Shown here piece after piece: positions 54,574 through 63,219 of a DNA stretch of 64,000 bases. A program made the position numbers and the translations under genes. The stretch spans positions 248,001 to 312,000 of the forward strand of contig DASQAT010000046.1 of the NCBI GenBank assembly GCA_035635555.1, given 5' to 3'. Below the pieces are notes generated by a model that searched no databases, had not been told where the DNA came from, and was given only the letters and a program-made list of their open reading frames with translations. This DNA comes from Candidatus Dormiibacterota bacterium. Lineage in GTDB: Bacteria > Acidobacteriota > Polarisedimenticolia > Gp22-AA2. The first letter of the stretch is position 1; each line of letters opens with the position of its first letter.

Positions 54574-54616
54574 GCGACGTGGCTAAGAAGAATATATCGA
54601 CTCAAGGAGGACTTAC

Positions 54617-56560
54617 ATGAGCAAGATTATCGGCATCGATCTCGGGACGACCAACTCAGTCGTCGCCATCATGGAAGGTGGCAAGCCGGTCGTCATACCG
54701 AATGCCGAGGGGTCCAGGACCACGCCTTCCGTCGTGGCATTCACCGAAAAGGGGGAGCTCCTCGTCGGACAGGTGGCCAAGCGGCAGTCGATCACCAACC
54801 CGGAAAACACCGTTTTCTCCATCAAGCGCTTCATGGGCCGGCGCATGGATGAGGTCAATGAAGAGATGAAAATGGTGCCCTATCGCATCGTGGCCGGTCC
54901 CGGCAACGCGGTCAGGGTCCGCATCCGGGGGAAGGACTACAGTCCTGAGCAGATCTCGGCCCACATCCTGCAGAAAATGAAGCAGTCCGCCGAGGACTAC
55001 CTGGGCGAGAAGGTGACTCGCGCGGTCATCACCGTTCCCGCCTATTTCAACGATGCGCAGCGCCAGGCCACCAAGGACGCCGGCAGGATCGCGGGCTTCG
55101 AGGTCGAACGGATCGTCAACGAGCCGACCGCGGCCGCCCTGGCGTATGGCCTGGACAAGAAGAAGGACGAAGTCATCGCCGTCTACGATTTCGGCGGCGG
55201 AACATTCGACATCTCGATCCTGGAGGTCGGCGAGGGGGTGGTGGAGGTCAAATCGACCAACGGGGACACGCACCTGGGCGGCGACAACATCGACCAGCGC
55301 GTGGTGGACTGGATCACCTCCGAGTTCAAGAAGGACCAGGGGATCGACCTCTCCAAGGACCGCATGGCGCTGCAGCGCCTCAAGGAGGCGGCCGAGAAGG
55401 CCAAATGCGAGCTGTCCACGGTGATGGAGACGGAGATCAACCTGCCGTTCATCACGGCGGACGCTTCCGGACCGAAACATCTCCAGCTGAAGCTGACGCG
55501 CGCCCAGTTCGAGCGGCTGGCGAACGATCTCTTCGAGCGCTCCATCCCGCGGGTCGAGCAGGCCCTCAAGGACGCCGGTCTCAAGGCCTCGGACATCGAC
55601 GAGGTCGTGCTGGTCGGGGGCAGCACCCGCATCCCGAGGATCCAGGACCTGGTCAAGCAGTATTTCGGCAAGGAGCCGCACAAGGGAGTCAATCCGGACG
55701 AGGTCGTGGCGATCGGCGCCGCGGTGCAGGCCGGAGTGCTCGGGGGTGAGGTCAAGGATCTCCTGCTCCTGGATGTCACGCCGCTGTCGCTCGGCGTCGA
55801 GACCCTGGGGGGCGTCATGACCAAGCTCATCGAGCGCAACACCACGATTCCCACGCGCAAGAGCGAGACCTTCTCCACCGCGACCGACAACCAGACGAGC
55901 GTCGAGATCCACGTGCTTCAGGGAGAGCGCGAGCTCGCCCGGGACAACCGCACGCTCGGGCGCTTCCATCTGATCGGTCTCCCGCCGGCGCCGCGCGGGA
56001 TTCCCCAGGTCGAGGTGACCTTCGACATCGACGCGAACGGCATCCTGAACGTTTCCGCCAAGGACATGGCGACCTCGAAGGAGCAGAAGATCACCATCAG
56101 CGGCACCGGAACCCTGGCGAAAGACGATATCGACAAGATGGTGAAGGAGGCCAAGGCGAACGCCGAGGAAGACCTTCGCAAGCGAGAAGACATCGAGGCC
56201 CGCAACACAGCCGACAGCCGCGTCTACCAGATCGAGAAGCTCCTCGAGGAAAACCGGGACAAGGTGTCGGCCGACGACGAGCGCGCCATCCGGGCCGGTA
56301 TCGAGGATGTGCGCAAGGCGATGGAGGGCGGCGGCAAAGACGCGATCAACGAGGCCTTGAAGCGTCTCGAGCAGGCGTCCCATCGCCTGGCCGAGGTCCT
56401 GTACCGGACGTCGGGGACGCAACCCGGAGGTTCGCCGGGAGCGGCGACCGGTGAGGAGGGCGCCCCGGGAGGCGCGGCTCCGGGTTCGACGGGGGGCGCT
56501 CACAAGGAAGGGGATGTGATCGATGCGGAGTACGTCGACGTCGACGAGTCGAAGCGATGA
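54617..56560 (+). CDS. dnaK: molecular chaperone DnaK (Hsp70)
   Basis: 647 aa. ATPase domain with [17 protein letters not shown] and Y-D-F-G-G-G-T-F-D; linker [11 protein letters not shown]; substrate-binding beta domain and helical lid; Gly-rich end followed by [10 protein letters not shown]. All standard. It is followed, with a 4-bp overlap, by hsp20. Confidence 0.98.
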   Translation: MSKIIGIDLGTTNSVVAIMEGGKPVVIPNAEGSRTTPSVVAFTEKGELLVGQVAKRQSITNPENTVFSIKRFMGRRMDEVNEEMKMVPYRIVAGPGNAVRVRIRGKDYSPEQISAHILQKMKQSAEDYLGEKVTRAVITVPAYFNDAQRQATKDAGRIAGFEVERIVNEPTAAALAYGLDKKKDEVIAVYDFGGGTFDISILEVGEGVVEVKSTNGDTHLGGDNIDQRVVDWITSEFKKDQGIDLSKDRMALQRLKEAAEKAKCELSTVMETEINLPFITADASGPKHLQLKLTRAQFERLANDLFERSIPRVEQALKDAGLKASDIDEVVLVGGSTRIPRIQDLVKQYFGKEPHKGVNPDEVVAIGAAVQAGVLGGEVKDLLLLDVTPLSLGVETLGGVMTKLIERNTTIPTRKSETFSTATDNQTSVEIHVLQGERELARDNRTLGRFHLIGLPPAPRGIPQVEVTFDIDANGILNVSAKDMATSKEQKITISGTGTLAKDDIDKMVKEAKANAEEDLRKREDIEARNTADSRVYQIEKLLEENRDKVSADDERAIRAGIEDVRKAMEGGGKDAINEALKRLEQASHRLAEVLYRTSGTQPGGSPGAATGEEGAPGGAAPGSTGGAHKEGDVIDAEYVDVDESKR

Positions 56561-57033
56561 GCGTCCGCGCCGCGCGTCCCCGGCGCGGCGTGAACAGGTC
56601 CGTTCCGTGGAACCCGCTCCGCGACCTGATGAGTCTCAAGGATCGCCTGAACCGGCTGCTCGAGTCGGTCCTGCGCAAGGGTGATTTATCGAGCGAGGGG
56701 CTGGCCCGCTGGAGTCCTCCGATCGACCTGCGCGAAGACCGCGAGTCGTTCGTCCTGACGTCCGAAGTGCCCGGCGTCCGGCCCGACGACCTGACGATCC
56801 GCGTCGAGGGAGGGATCGTGACGCTGGAGGGACGCCGTCCGCTCGAGGAGGAGGCGCGCTCGGCGCTGCGCGTCGAGCGACCCTACGGCTCCTTCTCGCG
56901 CACCCTGCACCTTCCCGCCCCGGTCGACGAGAGGAAGGTCAGCGCCCGTCTGCGTCGCGGTGTCCTGGAGGTTGTCCTGCCCAGGTCCTCGGACGCACGG
57001 GTGCATTCGATCAAAGTGCAGGTCAGGTCGTGA
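56557..57033 (+). CDS. small heat-shock protein Hsp20
   Basis: 158 aa. The alpha-crystallin domain (about 50-140) has [24 protein letters not shown] and the [13 protein letters not shown] signature. It holds unfolded proteins for DnaK. It occupies the slot where grpE sits in the actinobacterial dnaK operon. ATG overlaps dnaK and its stop overlaps dnaJ, both by 4 bp. Confidence 0.93.
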   Translation: MSVRAARPRRGVNRSVPWNPLRDLMSLKDRLNRLLESVLRKGDLSSEGLARWSPPIDLREDRESFVLTSEVPGVRPDDLTIRVEGGIVTLEGRRPLEEEARSALRVERPYGSFSRTLHLPAPVDERKVSARLRRGVLEVVLPRSSDARVHSIKVQVRS

Positions 57034-58157
57034 TCGACTACTACGCCGTGCTGGGTGTGGAAAGGAAGGCCCGGCTGGGCGAGATCAAGAAGGCCTACAG
57101 GAAGCTCGCGCGCAAGTTTCACCCCGACCTCAATCCCGGGGACAGGCGCGCGGAAGAACGGTTCAAGCAGATCACCGAAGCCTACGACGTCCTGTCGGAC
57201 GCCGACAGGCGCAGGAAGCACGACAGGGAGCATCAGTACGGGGAGGGGTTCGCTCCGGGTGGCGTGGCGGCGCGCCCCTGGGCCTCCGGCTCCGCGCAGG
57301 ACTTCGGATTCGATCTCGGCGACCTGGGCGGAGGGGGCCACGGGCTCTCGTCGTTCTTCTCGGAGATCTTCGGCCGTAGTGACGGAGAATCGCACGTGGG
57401 CCAAGGGCCGCGCCGGGGGGACGACATCACACGCGCCCTGAGCCTCGGGTTCTTCGACGCCCTCCACGGCCTGACGACGGAGATGGCCATCGAAGCCGAG
57501 GCCTCCTGCCTGCGGTGCACCGGTTCAGGACGGGTGCCCTCGCGCACGCGACGACCGTGTCCGGATTGCGCGGGGACGGGGCGGATCAGCCATGTCTCGG
57601 GTCTCCTTCGCTTCGCGACCACCTGCCGGCGCTGCTCCGGCGGGGGCGTGCTCGGCGACGAAGGGTGCGGCAATTGCCAGGGGAGCGGCGTGCTGCGCAG
57701 ATCGGAGACGATCAAGATCCCCATCCCCGCCGGCGTGGACAACAGCTCTCGCGTGCGCGTGCCGGGGAAGGGACGGGCCGGGCGGCAGGGCGGTCCGCCG
57801 GGCGATCTCTTCATCGTCACGCAGGTGGCTCCGCACCCTTTCTTCAGAAGAATTGGTGATAATATTCACTGCACCGTGCCGATCACGGTGACCGAGGCCG
57901 CCCTGGGGGCGCGGATCGAGGTCCCGACGATCGACGGCCGGGCCAGCGTCAAGATCCCGCCGGGCACGGAGAGCGGCCAGAAATTCCGGCTGCGCGGCAA
58001 GGGCGCTCCGCTCATGCGAGGCTCCGGACGCGGGGACGAGTACGTGGAAGTCCACATCGTCACCCCCCGCGCGGCGGACGAAAAATCCCGGCAATTGCTC
58101 AGAGAGCTCGGCGTGTTGGCACCGGGAGAGGAGTTGCGCCGTGGCATCCGCCTCTGA
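57030..58157 (+). CDS. dnaJ: chaperone protein DnaJ
   Basis: 375-aa type I Hsp40. J domain D-Y-Y-A-V-L-G-V with the H-P-D tripeptide near residue 31, Gly/Phe-rich linker (about 75-130), four CxxCxGxG zinc motifs ([32 protein letters not shown]), C-terminal peptide-binding domains. GTG 57030 start, coupled to hsp20. It overlaps hspR by 17 bp. Confidence 0.96.
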   Translation: MIDYYAVLGVERKARLGEIKKAYRKLARKFHPDLNPGDRRAEERFKQITEAYDVLSDADRRRKHDREHQYGEGFAPGGVAARPWASGSAQDFGFDLGDLGGGGHGLSSFFSEIFGRSDGESHVGQGPRRGDDITRALSLGFFDALHGLTTEMAIEAEASCLRCTGSGRVPSRTRRPCPDCAGTGRISHVSGLLRFATTCRRCSGGGVLGDEGCGNCQGSGVLRRSETIKIPIPAGVDNSSRVRVPGKGRAGRQGGPPGDLFIVTQVAPHPFFRRIGDNIHCTVPITVTEAALGARIEVPTIDGRASVKIPPGTESGQKFRLRGKGAPLMRGSGRGDEYVEVHIVTPRAADEKSRQLLRELGVLAPGEELRRGIRL

Positions 58158-58575
58158 ACCTCGCGCGAGACGCCGGGCCGGACGGGGGGCGCACAAGGAC
58201 AAGGCCTATTACATGATCAGCGTCGTGGCCAGGCGGTTCGAGGTCCATCCCCAGACTCTCCGCCTTTACGAGCGGGAAGGCCTGGTCAAGCCGTCGCGCA
58301 CTCAAGGAAACACGCGCCTGTACTCGGAGGAGGACCTGGAGCGGCTGTCGTTCATCCTGAACCTGACGCGCGATCTGGGGGTCAATCTCGCCGGCGTCGA
58401 GATCATCGTGAACCTGCGCCGCAAGATCGAGACCATGCAGCAGGAGATGGACCGCTTCGTCGCGCAGGTGCGGGACGAATTGGGAAAGCGTGTGCAGGAG
58501 GGTGCGATCGAATCGTCACGGGCGCTGGTCAGGATTTCGGCCCCGGGGCGTTCCTTCAAGGTCGAAAAGAGGTGA
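58141..58575 (+). CDS. hspR: heat-shock repressor HspR (MerR family)
   Basis: 144 aa. After a basic tail there is a MerR helix-turn-helix ([31 protein letters not shown]-type core, residues about 22-55) and a coiled coil. This is close to HspR of Streptomyces and mycobacteria, which represses the dnaK operon with DnaK as corepressor. GTG 58141 overlaps dnaJ. A matching operator lies before dnaK. Confidence 0.9.
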   Translation: MASASEPRARRRAGRGAHKDKAYYMISVVARRFEVHPQTLRLYEREGLVKPSRTQGNTRLYSEEDLERLSFILNLTRDLGVNLAGVEIIVNLRRKIETMQQEMDRFVAQVRDELGKRVQEGAIESSRALVRISAPGRSFKVEKR

Positions 58576-58578
58576 CGG

Positions 58579-59445
58579 GTGGAAGAAGAACGGGCGCCCA
58601 GCAGGCGGACGGCAGGCTCTTCCGAGACCCTCAAGAAGTATCTTCAAGAGATCTCGAAGCTGCCGCGCATCACCCCCGAGGAGGAGAAGGTCCTGGGGGA
58701 TCGAATCCAGCGCGGTGACAACAAGGAGGCGCTGCGCAAGCTGGTCGAGGCGAATCTCCGCTTTGTGGTCAGCTTCGCGAAGAAATACCGGAACTGCGGC
58801 CTGTCTTTCCTGGACCTCATCAACGAAGGGAACATCGGGCTGATCGAGGCCGCCAAGCGCTTCAACCCGAAGAAGAACGTCAAGTTCATCACGTACGCGG
58901 TCTGGTGGGTTCGGCAGGCCATCATCCACGCCCTGTCGGACCAGAGCGGGGCGTTCCGCCTCCCCCAGAAGCAGGCCAACCTCCTGTACCGCATCGGCAA
59001 GACGATCTCGCAGCTGACCCTCGACCTGGAGCGCAACCCGACGCCGGATGAGATTGCCGCCAAACTGGAGATCCCGGTCGAGGAGGTCACGGGGCTCCTT
59101 CAGGTGGCGGACGAGAACGTGTCGCTGTCCACGGTGATCGACGAGGAGCACGAATTCCATCTGTCGGACAAGCTCGAGCAGGACGTGATCCCGGCGGCCG
59201 ACCTGGCCCTGCTGCGCTCGTCCCTCAAGGATCACCTGTATGCGTGCCTCGGCGAGCTCGACCCGAAGGAGCAGAAGGTGCTGCGACTCCGCTTCGGGCT
59301 GGATGAAGGGGAACCGAAGACCCTGAAGGAGATCGGGGAGATGATGGGGCTGTCACGCGAGCGTATCCGGCAGATCGAGGCCCAGGCGCTCGAGAAGCTG
59401 AACCGCTCGCAGAAGTGTCAGCAGCTCCAGGGCTACCTCAACTAG
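58579..59445 (+). CDS. group 2-like sigma-70 factor
   Basis: 288 aa with regions 1.2 to 4.2 and no region 1.1: L-K-K-Y-L-Q-E-I-S-K-L-P, N-L-R-F-V-V-S-F-A-K-K-Y, D-L-I-N-E-G-N-I-G-L, the -10 reading part F-I-T-Y-A-V-W-W-V-R-Q-A-I, and the 4.2 helix-turn-helix T-L-K-E-I-G-E-M-M-G-L-S-R-E-R-I-R-Q-I. Too short for a housekeeping RpoD and without the RpoH box; it resembles RpoS-like or SigA-like alternative factors. It follows hspR by 3 bp and so probably belongs to the heat-shock operon. Confidence 0.9.
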   Translation: MEEERAPSRRTAGSSETLKKYLQEISKLPRITPEEEKVLGDRIQRGDNKEALRKLVEANLRFVVSFAKKYRNCGLSFLDLINEGNIGLIEAAKRFNPKKNVKFITYAVWWVRQAIIHALSDQSGAFRLPQKQANLLYRIGKTISQLTLDLERNPTPDEIAAKLEIPVEEVTGLLQVADENVSLSTVIDEEHEFHLSDKLEQDVIPAADLALLRSSLKDHLYACLGELDPKEQKVLRLRFGLDEGEPKTLKEIGEMMGLSRERIRQIEAQALEKLNRSQKCQQLQGYLN

Positions 59446-59453
59446 GTGCGTGT

Positions 59454-59483
59454 CCGGCGCCTTCCGTTGCGCGCCGGCGCCGG
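59454..59483 (+). terminator. perfect hairpin after the sigma-factor gene
   Basis: CCGGCGCC (59454-59461) and GGCGCCGG (59476-59483) form an 8-bp GC stem around 14 nt. No T-run follows. It may end or attenuate the heat-shock transcript before the dnaC-like gene. Confidence 0.4.
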
Positions 59484-59497
59484 GGCGGAGGTGAGCG

Positions 59498-60280
59498 ATG
59501 GGCGAGTTGGACGAGGGCCCGTGCGCGCATTGCGGCGGGACCGGTTTCGTCATCCTCGAGCACGAGGGTGCCCGCCGCGCGCGGCCCTGCGGTTGCCGGC
59601 GCGCCCCGCGGTCCGGGCGCACCGAGATCCAGGAGTTCCTGGAGAGCGCGCGCATCCCGAGGCGCTACCATGACTGCGAGTTCGAGAATTTCGCAGCCTA
59701 CGGCCCGCACCAGCTCTCCCTGCAAGGGGCGAAGACCTGGGCGGGGCGCTTCGCGGAGGAATACCCCCTGAACGACCGCGGCCTGCTCCTCATCGGGCCG
59801 CCGGGCGTCGGCAAGACGCACCTCGCCGTGGCGACGCTGCGGCGTCTGGGAGTCGAGAAGGGGGTGCCGTGCCTGTTCTGCGACGTGCAGGACCTGCTGC
59901 GGCAGCTGCAGGCGACCTTCGACCGCCAGTCGGGCATGAGCGAGCTCGAACTTCTGCAGCCGGTGCTGCAGAGCGAAGTCGCCCTGCTGGACGACCTAGG
60001 CGGCCGGCAATTCAGCCCCTGGGTGGAGGAGACCTTGTCGCACATCGTGACGACACGCTACAACGAGGGGCGCTCCACGCTCGTGACCACCAACTACCAG
60101 GACGACGCGTCCGCCGGGCGCGGGACGACGCTCAAGGAGCGGATCGGGCCGCGGGTCTACTCCCGCCTCCACGAGATGTGCCACCTGGTCAAGGTCGAGG
60201 CGCAGGATTTCAGACAGACGATCAAGCGCGCCGACCACCACCTGGGCCCCGGTGTCGAGCGCCCCAAGGAGAGCCGATGA
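59498..60280 (+). CDS. DnaC/DnaI-like AAA+ ATPase with N-terminal zinc finger
   Basis: 260 aa. The N-terminus has C-A-H-C-G-G-T-G and C-G-C, a likely zinc site, followed by a helicase-loader-type AAA+ domain: L-L-I-G-P-P-G-V-G-K-T-H near residue 93, Walker B V-A-L-L-D-D-L-G and sensor motif L-V-T-T-N-Y. The fold is that of DnaC/DnaI helicase loaders or IstB. With no transposase nearby, a chromosomal helicase-loading role is preferred. Start ATG has GGAGG upstream. Confidence 0.85.
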   Translation: MGELDEGPCAHCGGTGFVILEHEGARRARPCGCRRAPRSGRTEIQEFLESARIPRRYHDCEFENFAAYGPHQLSLQGAKTWAGRFAEEYPLNDRGLLLIGPPGVGKTHLAVATLRRLGVEKGVPCLFCDVQDLLRQLQATFDRQSGMSELELLQPVLQSEVALLDDLGGRQFSPWVEETLSHIVTTRYNEGRSTLVTTNYQDDASAGRGTTLKERIGPRVYSRLHEMCHLVKVEAQDFRQTIKRADHHLGPGVERPKESR

Positions 60281-61488
60281 GCGGCCGGGCCCCCGTCTTC
60301 GATGCCGTGGTCGTGGCCGGCGCGCGAACGCCGATGGCCGAGTACAACACCTTCTTCAAGGACCTGACCGAGGTGGAGCTCGGTGCTCTGGCCGCGCGCG
60401 AGGCGCTCCGGCGCTCGGGTGCCGACGCGGGGCGGGTCGATCACGTGGTCTTCGGAAACGCCATGCAGACGAGCGGCAACGCCCTGTATGGCGCGCGGCA
60501 CGTCGGTCTGAAGGCCGGGTTGCCCGACGCCGTCCCCGCGCTGACCGTCAATCGCCTGTGCGGTTCCGGGATCCAGTCGATCGTCACCGCGGCCTCGCTC
60601 CTCCGCCTGCAGGAGGCGGAGGTGGTTCTCGCCGGGGGCATGGAGAACATGACGCAGGCCCCGCACGTGGTGCGGGGTCTGCGCTCCGGGCTGCGCATGG
60701 GTCACGCACAGCTCGAGGACTCCCTCCTGGTGGGGCTGATGGATACGCATTGCGGCTGCGCGATGGCGCAGACCGCCGAGAACCTGGCGGTCGAGCGCGG
60801 TATCAGCCGTGAGGAGGCGGACCGTTACGCCCTGCGCAGCCAGCAGGCCGCCGACGCGGCGTTCCGCGCGGGCCGGTTCAGGGACGAGATCGTCCCGGTC
60901 ACCGTGCGCGATCGGGGTAAGGAGATCGTCGTGACGGATGACAATCACCGACGCCCGGACACCACCCTGGAGGTGCTCGCGAAACTTCCGCCGGCGTTCC
61001 AGGGACGGGGCTTCGTCACCGCGGGCAACGCCTCGGGGATCGTGGACGGGGGGGCGGCGGTGGTTCTGGCGTCCCCCTCGGCGGCTCGAGGGTTGAAAGG
61101 GGAGCCTCTCGGACGGGTGATCACCTACGGCGTGAGCGGCGTGCCGCCGCGTCTGATGGGGATCGGTCCCGTGCCGAGCATCCGGATGGCGCTCGAGCGC
61201 GCCGGCCTGGCGCTCGGCGAGATCGATCTGTTCGAGATCAACGAGGCATTCGCCGCGCAGTACCTCGCCGTGGAGAAGGAGCTCGGCCTGGATCGCGACC
61301 GGGTCAACATCAACGGCGGAGCGATCGCGCTCGGTCACCCGCTGGGGGCCACGGGCACACGGCTGGTCCTGACGCTCCTCCACGAGCTCCGCAGGCGGGG
61401 GGGGCGTTACGGCATCGCCAGCGCCTGCATCGGCGGTGGCCAGGGGATCGCCGTGGTTGTCGAGGCGGCCGGGGGCACGAAGCGCTAA
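60277..61488 (+). CDS. acetyl-CoA C-acetyltransferase (thiolase)
   Basis: 403 aa. Catalytic Cys in N-R-L-C-G-S-G-I-Q, His in G-H-P-L-G-A-T-G and second Cys in A-C-I-G-G-G-Q-G. It condenses or cleaves acetoacetyl-CoA or 3-ketoacyl-CoA. ATG overlaps the DnaC-like stop. It begins a three-gene set for interconversion of acetyl-CoA and crotonyl-CoA. Confidence 0.93.
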   Translation: MSGRAPVFDAVVVAGARTPMAEYNTFFKDLTEVELGALAAREALRRSGADAGRVDHVVFGNAMQTSGNALYGARHVGLKAGLPDAVPALTVNRLCGSGIQSIVTAASLLRLQEAEVVLAGGMENMTQAPHVVRGLRSGLRMGHAQLEDSLLVGLMDTHCGCAMAQTAENLAVERGISREEADRYALRSQQAADAAFRAGRFRDEIVPVTVRDRGKEIVVTDDNHRRPDTTLEVLAKLPPAFQGRGFVTAGNASGIVDGGAAVVLASPSAARGLKGEPLGRVITYGVSGVPPRLMGIGPVPSIRMALERAGLALGEIDLFEINEAFAAQYLAVEKELGLDRDRVNINGGAIALGHPLGATGTRLVLTLLHELRRRGGRYGIASACIGGGQGIAVVVEAAGGTKR

Positions 61489-61527
61489 TTCTCATCAGCG
61501 GCCCGTTCCAGGGTCGGAGGTGCGTTG

Positions 61528-62430
61528 ATGCAGATCAAGAAGGTCGGCGTGCTGGGGTGCGGGCTCATGGGTTCCGGAATCGCGCAGGTGGCGGCCCAGT
61601 CCGGACACCCGACGACGGTCCTGGAGGTGACGCAGGCGCTCGTCGACGCCGGCCTGAAGCGGATCGACCAGTTTCTCGCAGGCGGGGTCGCCAGGGGCAA
61701 GGTCAGACCCGAAGACAGGCAGGCCACCCTGTCCCGCCTCGCCGGGACGACCGACTACGCCGCGCTGGCCGATTGCGACATCGTGATCGAAGCCGTGGTG
61801 GAGAATCTCGGGGCGAAGCGGGAGGCGTTTCAGAGCCTCGAGCGGACCCTCAAGCCCGAGGCGATCCTGGCCAGCAACACCTCCTCCCTGTCGATCACGG
61901 AAATGGCGGTCCAGACGAAGAGGCCGAAGCGCTTCGTCGGGCTGCACTTCTTCAACCCGGTCCCTTTGATGAAGCTGGTCGAGGTCACGCGGACCATCCA
62001 GACCGATCCGGGGGTCGAGGAGACGGTCCTGGAGTTCGCCCGTGGCCTGGGGAAGACCCCCATCCGCGCCCTGGACCGGACCGGCTTCATCGTGAACAGG
62101 CTGCTCGTTCCCTACATCCTGGACGCCATTCGCGCCCTGGAAGAGGGCGTGGGCACGATCACCGACATCGATCAGGGGATGAAGCTCGGCTGCGGGCACC
62201 CGATGGGACCTTTCACGCTCCTGGATCTGGTCGGGATCGACACCACGTATTACATTGCCAACATCATGTTCGACGAATTCAGGGAAAAACGGTTCGCCCC
62301 GCCCCCGCTCATGAAACGCATGGTGCTGGCGGGGTTTCACGGGCGCAAGACCGGAAAGGGGTTCTACGACTATTCGAGCGAGCCGGCGAAGCCCAACGAT
62401 TTCCTGGCGGTGGGCGGGGAGCGACGATGA
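61528..62430 (+). CDS. 3-hydroxybutyryl-CoA dehydrogenase
   Basis: 300 aa. NAD-binding G-C-G-L-M-G-S-G-I near residue 11, the catalytic His in L-H-F-F-N-P-V-P-L-M-K, Ser in S-N-T-S-S-L and the C-terminal D-x-G-M-K-L-G-C-G-H-P-M-G-P motif. ATG 61528 has GGAGG at 7 nt spacing. Monofunctional size, hence not the beta-oxidation fusion. Confidence 0.93.
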   Translation: MQIKKVGVLGCGLMGSGIAQVAAQSGHPTTVLEVTQALVDAGLKRIDQFLAGGVARGKVRPEDRQATLSRLAGTTDYAALADCDIVIEAVVENLGAKREAFQSLERTLKPEAILASNTSSLSITEMAVQTKRPKRFVGLHFFNPVPLMKLVEVTRTIQTDPGVEETVLEFARGLGKTPIRALDRTGFIVNRLLVPYILDAIRALEEGVGTITDIDQGMKLGCGHPMGPFTLLDLVGIDTTYYIANIMFDEFREKRFAPPPLMKRMVLAGFHGRKTGKGFYDYSSEPAKPNDFLAVGGERR

Positions 62431-63212
62431 GCGGCTCGACCCGGGTGATTTACGAGGCGAAGGACGGCGTGGCCCGCCTCACGGTGAACCGGCCCGAGAA
62501 GCTCAACGCCCTGGACCGCCAGACGATGAGGGACATCGACGCGGCCGTGGGGGCCTCCGGTCAGGATGCGTCGATCGGGGTGCTGGTCGTCACCGGAATG
62601 GGGGACAAGGCGTTCGTGGCCGGCGCCGACATCGCCGAGCTGTCGTCGCAGACCCCGGTCGAAGGAGCGGCGTACGCGCGGCTGGGGCAGGCGGTCCTGG
62701 GACGGCTGGAAAGGCTGGGCAAGCCGAGCATCGCGGCGATCAACGGATACGCTCTGGGCGGCGGGCTGGAGCTTGCGATGGCCTGCACGCTCCGCGTGGC
62801 CTCGGAATCCGCCCGCCTCGGGCAGCCGGAGGTGGCGCTCGGGATCATCCCGGGGTACGGGGGCACACAGCGCCTGGCGCGCCTGGTGGGGCCGGGCCGC
62901 GCGCTGGAGCTGGTCCTGACGGGCGAGCCGATCGACGCCCGCGAGGCGCACCGCATCGGACTGGTGAACCGCGTCGTGCCCCAGACGGATCTGGCCGGCG
63001 CCGTCGAGACCCTGGCGCGGACCCTCCTGTCGCGCGGGCCGGCGGCCCTGCGATTCGCTCTGCAGGCCGTGCACGAGGGGCTGCAGATGACACTCGAGGA
63101 AGGGCTGTCGATGGAGGCGGCCCTGTTCGGTTTGTGCTGCGCCACCGAGGACATGCGCGAGGGCACGCGGGCGTTCGTCGAAAAGCGCAAACCCGCCTTC
63201 AAGGGGCGTTGA
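62427..63212 (+). CDS. enoyl-CoA hydratase (crotonase family)
   Basis: 261 aa. N-R-P-E-K-L-N-A-L near the N-terminus, the oxyanion-hole A-G-A-D-I and G-Y-A-L-G-G-G, and the two catalytic Glu in G-G-L-E-L-A and Q-P-E-V-A-L-G-I. It hydrates crotonyl-CoA. Coupled to the dehydrogenase by a 4-bp overlap. Confidence 0.93.
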   Translation: MSGSTRVIYEAKDGVARLTVNRPEKLNALDRQTMRDIDAAVGASGQDASIGVLVVTGMGDKAFVAGADIAELSSQTPVEGAAYARLGQAVLGRLERLGKPSIAAINGYALGGGLELAMACTLRVASESARLGQPEVALGIIPGYGGTQRLARLVGPGRALELVLTGEPIDAREAHRIGLVNRVVPQTDLAGAVETLARTLLSRGPAALRFALQAVHEGLQMTLEEGLSMEAALFGLCCATEDMREGTRAFVEKRKPAFKGR

Positions 63213-63219
63213 ACGCGAC

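Noticed and set aside
54600-54606. Exact HAIR half-site ACTCAAG at the dnaK ribosome-binding site
   Set aside because: No second half-site at the required 7-bp spacing; it merges with the AAGGAGG sequence and is probably chance. Another ACTCAAG at 58300-58306 lies inside hspR.
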